This document shows, piece after piece, positions 55,480 through 64,000 of a stretch of DNA of 64,000 nucleotides. A program made the translations under genes and the position numbers. The DNA lies in the NCBI RefSeq assembly GCF_900111815.1, contig NZ_LT630004.1:967671-1031670 (forward strand), given 5' to 3'. The number at the start of each line of letters is the position of its first letter. Positions within the stretch are counted from its first letter, which is position 1. This DNA comes from Bacillus massilinigeriensis. GTDB taxonomy: Bacteria > Bacillota > Bacilli > Bacillales > Cytobacillaceae. Below the pieces are notes generated by a model that saw nothing but the letters and a program-made list of their open reading frames with translations, ran no database searches and was not told the DNA's origin.

Positions 55480-56058
55480 TTAATCTTTGTAATTGTTAGA
55501 CTGCTCTTCTTGATCTTTTTCCAATTTTTGTTTATCATTATGATTTAGCTGTTTCTTTGGTTTTTCCGTTCCGGTTTTTGGGTTGGGATCAATTAAGTCT
55601 GCCGGAACTTCGGGCATGACTCTTCCGGTTATATCAGAAAGCTCATTTAAAATTCCCTGTCCTGGCTCTCCATTTTTAATATCCTCCGCTACTTCCTTCA
55701 GTCTGGCTGTCATATCAGGGTCTGCAACTATCATAGCTTTGGCACCGTTAGGGTCGTCTTTCAAGCTTTCGGCAACTGAATATTTTAAAGTTCCAGCTTT
55801 TGAACGGTCCAAATCGGAATCGATATCAATCCCAATTACGGCATATCGTCCAATAACTACAGCTGTTGCGTTGGAAACACCAGGAACACTCTCTGCCAGA
55901 GTTTCTAAATGTTGAGATATGTTCTTTCCATCTTCACGGCTCACATTTTCGTTCGTCGTATTTTTGACAGTGATAAGCTGTTCTTTCCCTGACTCTTGAT
56001 TTTCCATTACACAGCCGGAAAGGATCACGAAAGAAAGGGCTATCAAGATTGCTTTCAT
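55480..56058 (-). CDS. ylaJ: YlaJ, YhcN/YlaJ-family sporulation lipoprotein
   Basis: A roughly 192-residue lipoprotein with lipobox ILSGC near residue 16. The domain AVVIGRYAVIGIDIDSDLDR and AMIVADPDMTARLKEV is the YhcN/YlaJ domain, found in spore-associated lipoproteins of Bacillus. The C-terminal 40 residues are polar and low in complexity (KQKLEKDQEEQSNNYKD). An in-frame GTG six bases upstream (56064) is also possible. In B. subtilis family genes are expressed in the forespore. Confidence 0.85.
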   Translation of the reverse strand: MKAILIALSFVILSGCVMENQESGKEQLITVKNTTNENVSREDGKNISQHLETLAESVPGVSNATAVVIGRYAVIGIDIDSDLDRSKAGTLKYSVAESLKDDPNGAKAMIVADPDMTARLKEVAEDIKNGEPGQGILNELSDITGRVMPEVPADLIDPNPKTGTEKPKKQLNHNDKQKLEKDQEEQSNNYKD

Positions 56059-56213
56059 TTTCACATCACCCCGAATTATGGCGTGTTTCGCCTTCTATAC
56101 AAGCTATTGTGCAAAAAACCTTCTATCTTTATGCGCTAAAACATATATTTTATCAAAGTCGCAGCTGAAGCTTGGCTGATGGATGAAAAAGAACATAAGC
56201 AGGGGGCGTACCT

Positions 56214-57551
56214 TTGGAAAAAATATATGTGCTTGATACAAACGTACTTTTGCAAGATCCTTATTCCATTTTTTCTTTCCAGGATAATGAAGTCATAATT
56301 CCGGCAGTTGTCTTGGAAGAAGTGGATTCAAAGAAACGGTATATGGATGAAATCGGGCGCAATGCTAGGCAAGTATCCAGGATGATTGACAGCCTGCGGG
56401 AAACCGGAAAATTACATGAAGCGATTCCATTAGAGCATGGTGGGTCCATAAGAATCGAATTAAACCACCGTTCCTTTCATCAATTGCAGGAAATATTTGT
56501 GGAAAAAACAAATGACAACCGTATTCTTGCTGTGGCAAAAAACCTTTCCCTTGAAGAGCATGCAAAGAAGAACGGAAGAAAGGTCATCCTTGTAAGTAAG
56601 GATGCCTTAGTAAGAGTTAAAGCGGATGCAATCGGCCTAACAGCGGAAGATTTTCTTAGTGACAGGGTTGTTGAGGTAGATGATCTTTACCATGGATTTA
56701 AGGAAATGTATGAAGATGCGGGTATGATAAAGGCTTTTTATGAAAATGGAGAAGTAGATATCAAGTCATTCGGCGGACAGGCATATTATCCGAATGAATT
56801 CGCATTGATGAAAAGCAGTGATAAAAAGTCGGTATCTGCTCTCGGAATGGTAGATAAGTCTAGAAATAAAATTAAAAAAATGGTGTTTGATCAGGATAGC
56901 AGACCGATTTGGGGGATAAAGGCTCGGAATGTTCAGCAGACGATGGCCCTAGAGTTGCTTTTACGAAGTGACATCCCGCTTGTTACCTTGATTGGACGTG
57001 CAGGTACTGGTAAAACGCTGCTTGCTCTTGCGGCTGGGTTGTATCAAACAGAAGATCTTTGTCTATACAAAAAGCTGCTTGTAGCACGGCCTATTGTACC
57101 GGTAGGAAAAGACCTAGGTTTTCTTCCGGGAGAGAAAGAAGAGAAGTTAAGGCCATGGATGCAGCCAATTTTTGATAATTTAGAATATTTATTTGATACG
57201 AAGAAAAAAGGTGAAATTGATGCTATCCTTGCAGGGATGAATTCTATTGAGGTAGAAGCACTGACATATATTAGGGGAAGAAGTATTCCGGAGCAATTTA
57301 TCATCATTGATGAAGCGCAAAACCTGACAAAGCATGAAGTAAAAACAATACTGACTCGTGTTGGAGAAAAAAGCAAGATTGTCCTGATGGGAGACCCGGA
57401 ACAGATTGATCATCCATATTTAGATGCATACAACAATGGACTCACATATGTTGTGGAGAAATTTAAGGATGAAGCTATTTCTGGTCACGTGAAGCTTCTC
57501 AAAGGGGAAAGGTCCGGGCTAGCTCAACTTGCTGCAGAGATATTAACATAA
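56214..57551 (+). CDS. ylaK: PhoH2-type PIN-PhoH protein YlaK
   Basis: A 445-residue two-domain protein. The N-terminal PIN domain (residues 1-140) begins YVLDTNVLLQDP with the acidic metal ligands and would cut RNA. The C-terminal PhoH domain (about 225-445) has the Walker A motif GRAGTGKT near residue 262 and Walker B in FIIIDEAQN. PhoH2 proteins couple RNA unwinding to cleavage. The TTG start lies behind AGGGGGCG. Position matches B. subtilis ylaK. Confidence 0.93.
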   Translation: MEKIYVLDTNVLLQDPYSIFSFQDNEVIIPAVVLEEVDSKKRYMDEIGRNARQVSRMIDSLRETGKLHEAIPLEHGGSIRIELNHRSFHQLQEIFVEKTNDNRILAVAKNLSLEEHAKKNGRKVILVSKDALVRVKADAIGLTAEDFLSDRVVEVDDLYHGFKEMYEDAGMIKAFYENGEVDIKSFGGQAYYPNEFALMKSSDKKSVSALGMVDKSRNKIKKMVFDQDSRPIWGIKARNVQQTMALELLLRSDIPLVTLIGRAGTGKTLLALAAGLYQTEDLCLYKKLLVARPIVPVGKDLGFLPGEKEEKLRPWMQPIFDNLEYLFDTKKKGEIDAILAGMNSIEVEALTYIRGRSIPEQFIIIDEAQNLTKHEVKTILTRVGEKSKIVLMGDPEQIDHPYLDAYNNGLTYVVEKFKDEAISGHVKLLKGERSGLAQLAAEILT

Positions 57552-57633
57552 AACAGAAGAACCTGCTGGGGAACCTTTAAAGCGAACATTAACAGGACAA
57601 AAGAAGATAAGAAGCTGTAGCTAAAAATAAAAT

Positions 57634-57680
57634 AAAAGTCATTCTTCCACCTAGACAGGATGGAAGAATGACTTTTTTGT
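57634..57680. terminator. Bidirectional terminator between ylaK and ylaL
   Basis: Perfect 16-bp stem AAAAGTCATTCTTCCA / TGGAAGAATGACTTTT with an 11-base loop. Confidence 0.93.
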
Positions 57681-57743
57681 TGAAAAGTGGCATCGTTTAT
57701 GTGTGTAGTGGTCTTTTGTGTTTCTTTATTACATCACGAAGAT

Positions 57744-58241
57744 TTACTCAACGATGAAACCGTTGACATGTTTAATTGGTGAATCGAAATTTGAACCATC
57801 TCCGAAATAAACATGAACAGGTCCATCCTCTTTTAATGGTTTCCCACATTTAGAGAAGGCAAGGACTAATTTCTTCGCTTCTGAGAGAAGGATGGTGGTA
57901 CTGTCTCCGCCGTGCTGAATGATCAATTTTTCCGCTTTTTCATGCGGCTTAGCATTTTGAAGAAAAGGTTCAAATGGGATTCCAAAAGTACCAGTCATCA
58001 TTTTTTGTTTTTCGAATTTCTTCTCGCTTTTTAAAGTCGGCGGAAAAACCGAGCCTTCCGCAATTTCGCGATCCCAATGTGCGGAAATGTCTTTTGTATA
58101 TTCTTCCAAGGCGTTCAATCTATCTTTAGATGAATGAAAATATGTATCTAAATCAACCTTTCTGTCATCGAAAATCCAGACCCCAGGGTCAAGTGTGATC
58201 TTGTATTGAACGTTTCCGCCGAGAGGCAATATGGTTTCCAT
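57744..58241 (-). CDS. ylaL: YlaL family protein
   Basis: A 165-residue acidic soluble protein. METILPLGGNVQYKITLDPG, VWIFDDRKVDLDTYF and the closing VYFGDGSNFDSPIKHVNGFI agree with YlaL of Bacillus. It is sometimes annotated as a peptidyl-prolyl isomerase, but I see no direct support for that activity. GGAGGAAG precedes the ATG. Convergent with ylaK, as in B. subtilis. Confidence 0.82.
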   Translation of the reverse strand: METILPLGGNVQYKITLDPGVWIFDDRKVDLDTYFHSSKDRLNALEEYTKDISAHWDREIAEGSVFPPTLKSEKKFEKQKMMTGTFGIPFEPFLQNAKPHEKAEKLIIQHGGDSTTILLSEAKKLVLAFSKCGKPLKEDGPVHVYFGDGSNFDSPIKHVNGFIVE

Positions 58242-58432
58242 TTACTTCCTCCTGTGTTGATGAATATATTGTCTTTTCCCTCCAAGTATAGCCTTTAAAA
58301 GGCAAAAAGTCACCGCAGGGGCTTTTCGGCAACTGGAAGTGTCCATATCCCTTATTACCCTTGCATTTTTGCCTGCCAAAAGGTAAAATTTAAAGATAGG
58401 ATCGGGTAATGCTCGGAAACGGGGGGATTATG

Positions 58433-58714
58433 TTGGCGTCCGAAATGATCGTCAATCATCAGGAAAAGGCCCACGCCTTGCTCAAGGCTGACGCTGATAA
58501 AATATTAAGGCTGATTAAAGTGCAGATGGACAACCTTACAATGCCTCAATGCCCTCTTTACGAAGAGGTTCTTGATACTCAAATGTTTGGCTTGTCTAGG
58601 GAAATAGATTTTGCGGTGAGGCTCGGCTTAGTGGATGAGCGAGAGGGAAAGGAAATTCTCGATCAGCTTGAACGGGAATTATCCGCCCTTCACGAGGCTT
58701 CACAAAGAAAATAA
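58433..58714 (+). CDS. ylaN: YlaN (FpaN), Fur-modulating small protein
   Basis: A 93-residue helical protein with the nearly invariant core [20 protein letters not shown] and [17 protein letters not shown]. In B. subtilis YlaN is needed when iron is low and has been shown to bind Fur and relieve its repression. I choose the TTG at 58433, six bases after GGGGGG, because it gives the family start MASEM; the ATG at 58430 is only three bases from that site. Confidence 0.93.
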   Translation: MASEMIVNHQEKAHALLKADADKILRLIKVQMDNLTMPQCPLYEEVLDTQMFGLSREIDFAVRLGLVDEREGKEILDQLERELSALHEASQRK

Positions 58715-58720
58715 CATTTT

Positions 58721-58757
58721 AAAAACCTGAACAGCATCTACCTGTTTGGGTTTTTTT
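58721..58757 (+). terminator. ylaN terminator
   Basis: Stem AAAACCTGAACAG / CTGTTTGGGTTTT with two internal mismatches and a T run. Confidence 0.75.
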
Positions 58758-58854
58758 GTCAATCTAATATTTTTCGACTAATCAAATTTGTTTGCAGGAA
58801 ATAGGATGTATCGAACCGAATACATACAACAACTTAGAAGATGGGGAAAAGACA

Positions 58855-60084
58855 ATGTTGAAAAATATACTGAAATCATATGATTACACATTGATCGTCG
58901 TCATGGTGCTTTTGTCTCTCTTCGGGCTCATCATGGTATACAGCGCGAGCATTGTTGCCGCGATACAGCGGTATGACTACCCGAGTGACTTTTTCTTTCA
59001 GAAGCAAAAATGGAACCTTTTCATTGCAGGCATTGTTTTTTTGGTCGGTGCTGTTTTTCCATATAAGGCAATGAAGAGCACGAGATTTCTTGTATCGATG
59101 GTATTATTGATTATTGGGGGATTATTAGCAATTTTCTTGTTCGGAAAGGTAGCAGGAAATGCCCTAAGCTGGATTGAGCTAGGCAAAAGGAGCATCCAGC
59201 CATCGGAGTTTGCCAAACTAAGCGTCATCATTTATTTAAGTGCTGTTTATTCAAAGAAGCAGCCCATTATTAATCAATTTAACAGGGGAATCGGTCCACC
59301 GCTTCTTTATCTTGTTATTATATGCGGGCTTGTCGCCATTCAGCCCGATTTTGGTACCGCTGCAATCATTGCGGCAATAGGTGGTACGATTGTTCTTTCT
59401 TCTGGTATCAATATGAAAAACATGCTTGTTTTACTAGGTATTGCCTTTTTGTTTTTGTTAATTATTGGATTAGGGTTCAAAGAAGAGATTTTTTCGGAGA
59501 CGAGACAAGACCGATTAACTTCTTACAGTGATCCATTTGCGGATGAAAAAAACTCAGGCTATCACCTTGCGAATTCTTATTATGCAATTGGTTCTGGCGG
59601 AATAAAGGGACTTGGACTAGGACAGAGTGTACAGAAGCTTGGATATCTCCCAGAGCCCCATACAGACTTCATTATCTCAGTTATTTCTGAAGAACTTGGT
59701 GTTTTAGGTGTAGGTTTTGTCATATTGGCGTTGGCATATATTGTGTTAAGGGGCATTTATATTGGCCTCAGATGCAAGGATCCCTTTGGAAGTCTTCTAG
59801 CCATTGGCATATCGAGCATGATTGGAATACAGGCTTTCATCAACTTAGGAGGAGCATCAGGCGTTATTCCTCTCACAGGCGTACCTCTTCCTTTTGTCAG
59901 CTACGGGGGATCATCATTGCTGCAGCTCGCCCTTGCGATGGGTGTTCTTGTGAATGTTTCAATGTTCATGAACTTTGAAGAAAAGTATAACAATAAAGAT
60001 AAGACGGAAAAGCATTTAAAGGCTGTACCGAAAAGAAACGGAACGAAAAACTTCAAACCTGTAAGTAAATCACATAGATACTAA
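58855..60084 (+). CDS. ftsW: FtsW, SEDS peptidoglycan polymerase
   Basis: A 409-residue membrane protein with ten helices that polymerises lipid II at the division site with a class B penicillin-binding protein. SEDS features are LFGLIMVYSAS in helix 1, WIELGKRSIQPSEFAKL, QPDFGTA, and the C-terminal GVPLPFVSYGGSSLLQLALA. The ATG at 58855 lies eight bases after GATGGGG; the frame extends upstream to 58792 without a better start. In B. subtilis pycA follows, but here ctaA follows directly on the other strand. Confidence 0.94.
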   Translation: MLKNILKSYDYTLIVVMVLLSLFGLIMVYSASIVAAIQRYDYPSDFFFQKQKWNLFIAGIVFLVGAVFPYKAMKSTRFLVSMVLLIIGGLLAIFLFGKVAGNALSWIELGKRSIQPSEFAKLSVIIYLSAVYSKKQPIINQFNRGIGPPLLYLVIICGLVAIQPDFGTAAIIAAIGGTIVLSSGINMKNMLVLLGIAFLFLLIIGLGFKEEIFSETRQDRLTSYSDPFADEKNSGYHLANSYYAIGSGGIKGLGLGQSVQKLGYLPEPHTDFIISVISEELGVLGVGFVILALAYIVLRGIYIGLRCKDPFGSLLAIGISSMIGIQAFINLGGASGVIPLTGVPLPFVSYGGSSLLQLALAMGVLVNVSMFMNFEEKYNNKDKTEKHLKAVPKRNGTKNFKPVSKSHRY

Positions 60085-60124
60085 AAAACAGACTGCCATC
60101 GTTTTTTGATGGCAGTCTGTTTTT
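60085..60124. terminator. Bidirectional terminator between ftsW and ctaA
   Basis: Perfect 16-bp stem AAAACAGACTGCCATC / GATGGCAGTCTGTTTT with a GTTTTTT loop. Confidence 0.95.
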
Positions 60125-61070
60125 ATGCATGATGGCTTTGGGTTGTGCGATCTTGTGAAAGTGCTGATGCATTTTTCTTGCTTCTAGAAACAAGGAGGAG
60201 CATATAGCTTAGGACACCGAACATACAAGAAATAAAAAATGCATGCCCGAGCGCAACGTATAGATTAAGCCTTGAGTAAATTACCAATGCACCTGCAATT
60301 ACTTGAAGTGTCACAAGGAGAAGGGTAACCATCCAGTTCCAAAAGAGCACTTTCTGATGGAGGTAATGCTTTGCAGCGATAGCAGAAGCATAAGCAATCC
60401 AGATAAAAATCAATCCAGCCGCAGCCCTGTGGCCCATTTGCACCCATTCATGCATGTTTCCTGGCAGACCAGGCTGGGTATTGACACAAAGCGGCCAATC
60501 CTTACATACGAGACTCGCATTCGTATGTCTAACGAGCGCCCCTGTGTAAACGACTATATAGCTGTAAATAGTGATACCGATAATGTGGAAACTCATCCTC
60601 CGGTCGATGATCAGCCGGCCTGCATCGAACTTCTTGTCTATTTCGAAGATTAAAAGGGTTAGCAGGAATACTGAGGCAAAAGATATGAGTGAAATTCCAA
60701 AGTGGAGAGCAAGTACAAAATCGGATTGTCCCCATTTCACAGCCGCTGCGCCTATCAGTGCCTGCAGCATCAAAAAGAAAAACGATAGGAAAGACAGGAA
60801 TTTTGTCTCTCGGATATGACCAATAGCACGCCATGACAAAATGGAGAGTGCTAGGACAAGAAGTCCGACTGTACCGGAAACGACCCTGTGAGCTAATTCG
60901 ATAACCAATTCCGGTGTAATGTTTGAGGGAACTAGTTCTCCCTTGCAGAGGGGCCATGACCTTCCACAACCCATGCCGGATTCTGTCTTAGTCACGAGTG
61001 CGCCGCCGATCAATACAAAGAGCATGCCGATAGTGGTTACCACTGCCAACGGTTTTAATGAGCGATTCAT
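60123..61070 (-). CDS. ctaA: Haem A synthase
   Basis: A 315-residue, eight-helix membrane enzyme that oxidises the methyl group of haem O to a formyl group, giving haem A for the aa3-type oxidases. The haem-ligating histidines are in [29 protein letters not shown] and LGHAFFIS. The first extracytoplasmic loop has the conserved cysteine pair region [15 protein letters not shown], and a second pair is in [11 protein letters not shown]. Divergent from ctaB, as in B. subtilis. Confidence 0.95.
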   Translation of the reverse strand: MNRSLKPLAVVTTIGMLFVLIGGALVTKTESGMGCGRSWPLCKGELVPSNITPELVIELAHRVVSGTVGLLVLALSILSWRAIGHIRETKFLSFLSFFFLMLQALIGAAAVKWGQSDFVLALHFGISLISFASVFLLTLLIFEIDKKFDAGRLIIDRRMSFHIIGITIYSYIVVYTGALVRHTNASLVCKDWPLCVNTQPGLPGNMHEWVQMGHRAAAGLIFIWIAYASAIAAKHYLHQKVLFWNWMVTLLLVTLQVIAGALVIYSRLNLYVALGHAFFISCMFGVLSYMLLLVSRSKKNASALSQDRTTQSHHA

Positions 61071-61683
61071 GAATTCACCTGCTTGTGCTAATAGTTCGAT
61101 TAATTGTCTAACAGATATCTTGACATGTATAATAAAAGATATCGTATGAAAATATTAAATTTGGTTCTATCATATCCGATTTTTTGAAAAAAGGACAGAA
61201 AACTGACTTTCTATATTTATTTCCAAAAAAATTCAATCGTAATAGAGTGTGGAAAACAACCATAATTAATACAAAATAGTTGAAAATAAACATATTGTCT
61301 GATAGTAATATAGATGGGGTCTCTTTGGGAAATGTTTGCAAACACTGATAATGTATGCGGAACCGGGATATTTTTGAAACAGACATGATTTACACGTCCA
61401 CTAATGGTGCCTTCATTAAAACACCAGCTTAGAAATAAAGATTATGAGTAGAAAAGAACCTTTGTACATAAATTTATCACAAATTGTTCAAAAAATATTC
61501 ACAAAAGCAATCCAAAGTATGTTTTAATATATCTCAGGAATGTTTATTTTTCTACGCAAATATTTAACAACTTCTCTATAATGATAATAGTGATAAAATC
61601 ACGTGAATGTTGACCGTCTATCTTCCTGTCGTTAAGACAGAGAATAGCGGGACAATTAGGTGTGAAATGAAGGAGGAATGGAG
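61071..61683. promoter_or_regulatory. Divergent ctaA-ctaB control region
   Basis: About 600 AT-rich bases without a gene. At 61506-61490 on the minus strand TTTTGTGAATATTTTTT and at 61485-61472 AATTTGTGATAAAT resemble ResD sites (TTGTGAA followed by T-rich), and ResDE activates cta genes in Bacillus. TATAAT at 61576-61581 is a possible -10 for ctaB. A small hairpin CTGTC-GTTAA-GACAG at 61626-61640 lies in the ctaB leader. Confidence 0.45.
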
Positions 61684-62622
61684 ATGTCAGACCATAAGGC
61701 TTTCACGGAAGCCGCACTTGAGACGAACCAGCCAGGCATTCAGGCTACTGCTGGGCAGAACAATGCTCTGAAAGACTTTTTGGCTTTGGTGAAAATTGGT
61801 ATTGTTAATTCAAATGCCATCACGACATTCACCGGTCTCTGGCTTGCCCTTCACTTTAGTGGTAGTCGTTTCCTGGAGAATCTGGATATCGTATTTTTGA
61901 CGCTCGTTGGTTCATCTCTTATCATTGCCGGGTCATGCAGTTTGAATAATTATATTGACCGGGATATTGACCATTTAATGGAGAGGACGAAAGGACGCCC
62001 AACTGTAACAGGAAAAGTAGAGCCGGGGAAGGTGATGACGCTGGGTTTCATGCTGATCGCCTTGGGAACCGTGCTTCTTTTTATGACAACGGTTACCGCT
62101 GGAGTAATTGGACTATTAGGAGTCTTTACTTATGTTGTACTTTACACTATGTGGTCCAAACGCCTGTATGTATCCAATACGATAATCGGCAGTATATCCG
62201 GTGCGGTTCCTCCTCTGATTGGATGGGCCGCGGTTGACGCGAATCTTAGTTTAATGGCATGGACGCTGTTTGCCATCATGTTTGTGTGGCAACCGCCTCA
62301 CTTTTATGCACTGGCAATGCGGCGAGCTGAGGAATACCGTGCAGCGGGAATCCCGATGCTTCCAGTCGTAAAAGGTTTCAAGGCTACAAAAAAATCAATT
62401 GTCCTATGGGTGGCATCTCTCATGCCATTGCCATTCCTTCTTCCTGCTCTCGGTACTCCGTTCCTTGTCCTAGCAACAGCCCTTAATATTGGCTGGCTAG
62501 CAATGGGATTATGGAGCTTTAGAAGTGGAGATGATATCAAGTGGGCAACCCGCATGTTTGTCTATTCATTACAATACTTGACAATCCTTTTTGTGGCTAT
62601 GGTAATTGTCACAGTCATTTAA
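61684..62622 (+). CDS. ctaB: Haem O synthase (protohaem farnesyltransferase)
   Basis: A 312-residue, nine-helix membrane enzyme of the UbiA family that adds a farnesyl chain to protohaem. The prenyl-diphosphate binding motif is [19 protein letters not shown] (an NxxxD type) and the second aspartate-rich site is in a loop before helix 6 with [13 protein letters not shown]. The ATG at 61684 lies seven bases after AGGAGG and is preferred over the ATG at 61678. Followed by ctaC and ctaD. Confidence 0.95.
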   Translation: MSDHKAFTEAALETNQPGIQATAGQNNALKDFLALVKIGIVNSNAITTFTGLWLALHFSGSRFLENLDIVFLTLVGSSLIIAGSCSLNNYIDRDIDHLMERTKGRPTVTGKVEPGKVMTLGFMLIALGTVLLFMTTVTAGVIGLLGVFTYVVLYTMWSKRLYVSNTIIGSISGAVPPLIGWAAVDANLSLMAWTLFAIMFVWQPPHFYALAMRRAEEYRAAGIPMLPVVKGFKATKKSIVLWVASLMPLPFLLPALGTPFLVLATALNIGWLAMGLWSFRSGDDIKWATRMFVYSLQYLTILFVAMVIVTVI

Positions 62623-62648
62623 TGTAATAACCATCGTTAGGAAATTCT

Positions 62649-62676
62649 TTCTTTCAGTGACTGAAAGAATTTATCC
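62649..62676 (+). terminator. Hairpin between ctaB and ctaC
   Basis: Perfect 9-bp stem TTCTTTCAG / CTGAAAGAA with a TGA loop and TTTAT tail. It may weakly terminate or mark an RNA-processing site that sets different ctaB and ctaCD levels. Confidence 0.4.
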
Positions 62677-62727
62677 ATTATATTTAGTACTTTTAGAATT
62701 TTAAACGAAAGAGGGGTTTTTAAAGCT

Positions 62728-63795
62728 ATGAAACGGCTTGCAAACTGGCGTCTGCTCTTGATGTTTGCGGTTATGTCTCTATTGACGGGCTGCGGAGAAA
62801 ATTATCTTTCTGCACTAAAGCCTGCCGGTGAGGTAGCGCAAATGCAGTATGACCTGATGAAGCTAAGCACAGCAATCATGGTGGGAGTAATTGCTGTTGT
62901 GACAATCATCTTTATTATCGTGGTATTTCGATTCCGCAGAAAAAGCAACGACGAAATGCCAAAACAAGTGGAGGGGAGCCATACACTGGAAATCATTTGG
63001 ACAGTTATTCCAATCCTTTTGCTTTTAGTATTGGCAGTCCCTACTGTTGCAGCAACATTTAAACTTGCTGATGTGTCTCCAATGGAGAAGAAAAACAAAG
63101 ACGGCAAAACAGATGCACTTGTTGTCAATGTACGCTCCAATCTCTATTGGTGGGAATTTGAATATCCAGACGAAAAAATCGTTACAAGTCAAGACCTCGT
63201 AGTCCCGACAGATGAAAAGGTTTACTTTAACCTGAAAGCATCAGATGTTAAGCACTCCTTCTGGATTCCAGCAGCAGGCGGAAAGATGGATACAAACACA
63301 GACAATATTAATAAGTTCTGGCTTAAATTCGATTCCAAGTCTGCGGAAAAAGCAGAAAACGTCTTCTATGGAAAATGTGCAGAGCTTTGCGGTCCTTCCC
63401 ATGCATTGATGGATTTCAAAGTAAAAACCGTATCCCGTGAAGAATTTGATAAATGGGTGAAGGATATGCAGGAAGTGAAGAAGCCTGCAAAACCTGAAAC
63501 AGCTAAAGCTCAAGCAGGTCAAGAAGTTTTCAATAAGAGCTGCATTGGCTGTCACGCTGTAACTCCAGCAAACAGTACACCTGAAAAAGCTAGGGTAGGT
63601 CCAAACCTTTCCAACTTTGGAGAGCGGGAACGCGTTGCCGGTATCCTAGAACACAACAAAGAGAATGTTGAGAAATGGATCAAAGATCCGGAATCATATA
63701 AGCCGGGAAATAAAATGACCGGTAAATACAACCTCAGCGACGAGGAAATTGATGCTGTCTCTGAATACCTAATGGGCCTTAAGGTTCAGGAATAA
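62728..63795 (+). CDS. ctaC: Cytochrome caa3 oxidase subunit II with fused cytochrome c
   Basis: A 355-residue membrane-anchored subunit that receives electrons from cytochrome c. It has a signal peptide ending in lipobox LLTGC (Cys22), two membrane helices, the cupredoxin domain with the CuA site YGKCAELCGPSHALM, and a C-terminal cytochrome c domain with C272-I-G-C275-H276 and an axial methionine near NKMTG. The fusion marks the caa3 type. Starts behind GAGGGG; ctaD follows after 30 bases. Confidence 0.96.
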   Translation: MKRLANWRLLLMFAVMSLLTGCGENYLSALKPAGEVAQMQYDLMKLSTAIMVGVIAVVTIIFIIVVFRFRRKSNDEMPKQVEGSHTLEIIWTVIPILLLLVLAVPTVAATFKLADVSPMEKKNKDGKTDALVVNVRSNLYWWEFEYPDEKIVTSQDLVVPTDEKVYFNLKASDVKHSFWIPAAGGKMDTNTDNINKFWLKFDSKSAEKAENVFYGKCAELCGPSHALMDFKVKTVSREEFDKWVKDMQEVKKPAKPETAKAQAGQEVFNKSCIGCHAVTPANSTPEKARVGPNLSNFGERERVAGILEHNKENVEKWIKDPESYKPGNKMTGKYNLSDEEIDAVSEYLMGLKVQE

Positions 63796-63825
63796 TTGTA
63801 ACACGATGGAAAGGGAGGTAAAACT

Positions 63826-64000
63826 GTGAGTACCTACGCTCAAAAGAAAGGGTTTGGCGCGACAATATGGGACTACTTAACGACAGTCGACCATAAAAAA
63901 ATCGCGATCCTTTATTTGATAGCTGGAGGAATTTTTTTCATCCTTGGTGGATTGGAAGCAGTGTTCATCCGTATCCAGCTAGCTGTACCTGATAACAACT
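63826..64000 (+). CDS. ctaD: Cytochrome caa3 oxidase subunit I, 5' part
   Basis: The first 58 codons only; the gene runs off the right edge. GTG start behind AAGGGAGG. The sequence MSTYAQKKGFGATIWDYLTT then VDHKKIAILYLIAGGIFFIL is the usual beginning of the Bacillus haem-copper oxidase subunit I and enters the first membrane helix. Confidence 0.93.
   Translation, partial: MSTYAQKKGFGATIWDYLTTVDHKKIAILYLIAGGIFFILGGLEAVFIRIQLAVPDNN

Overview
The window is chromosomal DNA from a low-GC Gram-positive endospore former of the Bacillaceae (Bacillus in the broad sense). Most genes have strong Shine-Dalgarno sequences, and GTG and TTG starts are common. Rho-independent terminators follow most units. 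Gene order follows the Bacillus subtilis ykv-ykw-yku-ykr-pdh-ykt-yla-cta segment almost gene by gene. It is not B. subtilis itself, because several genes expected from that order are missing, inverted, replaced or inserted. I see no rRNA, tRNA, insertion sequence, prophage or CRISPR array.

Layout. 1-6.4 kb: Fsr-type exporter (cut by the left edge), MhqR-like MarR regulator, M3 oligoendopeptidase, a clpE remnant, YkvI, a CPBP protease, YkvS and a small protein. 6.7-13.8 kb: ptsHI, ykwC, patA, an RDD protein, cheV, ykyB, ykuD. 14-24.9 kb: a GGDEF-EAL protein, ykuE, ykuI, a glutaredoxin-like protein, ykuJ, the c-di-AMP receptor darB, a DHA2 exporter joined to ccpC, then dapH-dapL for lysine and diaminopimelate. 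25-32.7 kb: peroxiredoxin ykuU, thioredoxin-like ykuV, a cytochrome bd oxidase behind a Rex-type operator, ktrC, rpoY-rnjA, ykrA. 33-37.2 kb: a serine catabolism unit (YheO/DauR-type regulator, serine transporter, one-chain L-serine dehydratase). 37.4-44.4 kb: defB, a YjcZ-type peptide, ykyA and pdhABCD. 44.4-51.9 kb: slp-like lipoprotein, small conserved proteins, the dual-function RNA SR1 with its peptide SR1P, speA, a nitronate monooxygenase-like enzyme, yktA, yktB, ykzI, suhB, ylaF. 52-64 kb: typA, ylaH-ylaN, ftsW and the caa3 oxidase genes ctaA, ctaB, ctaC and ctaD (cut by the right edge).

The genes are dominated by central carbon and respiratory metabolism: PTS phosphorylation, pyruvate dehydrogenase, two terminal oxidases with haem A synthesis, and regulators of the glycolysis-gluconeogenesis balance (SR1 under CcpN-type boxes, CcpC). 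Signalling by cyclic dinucleotides is represented by a bifunctional-looking GGDEF-EAL protein, the degenerate EAL protein YkuI, and DarB.

The points most worth a second look are: the L-serine dehydratase with its two domains in alpha-then-beta order; the decayed clpE left between mhqR-like and ykvI genes where motAB is also missing; the SR1 locus with two CcpN boxes; the near-perfect Rex operator before cydAB; a CodY-like box and inverted repeat in a long leader before the serine genes; the exporter-ccpC overlap; absence of pycA between ftsW and ctaA; and two unannotated-size small ORFs with strong ribosome-binding sites. I found no clear new defence or mobile system.
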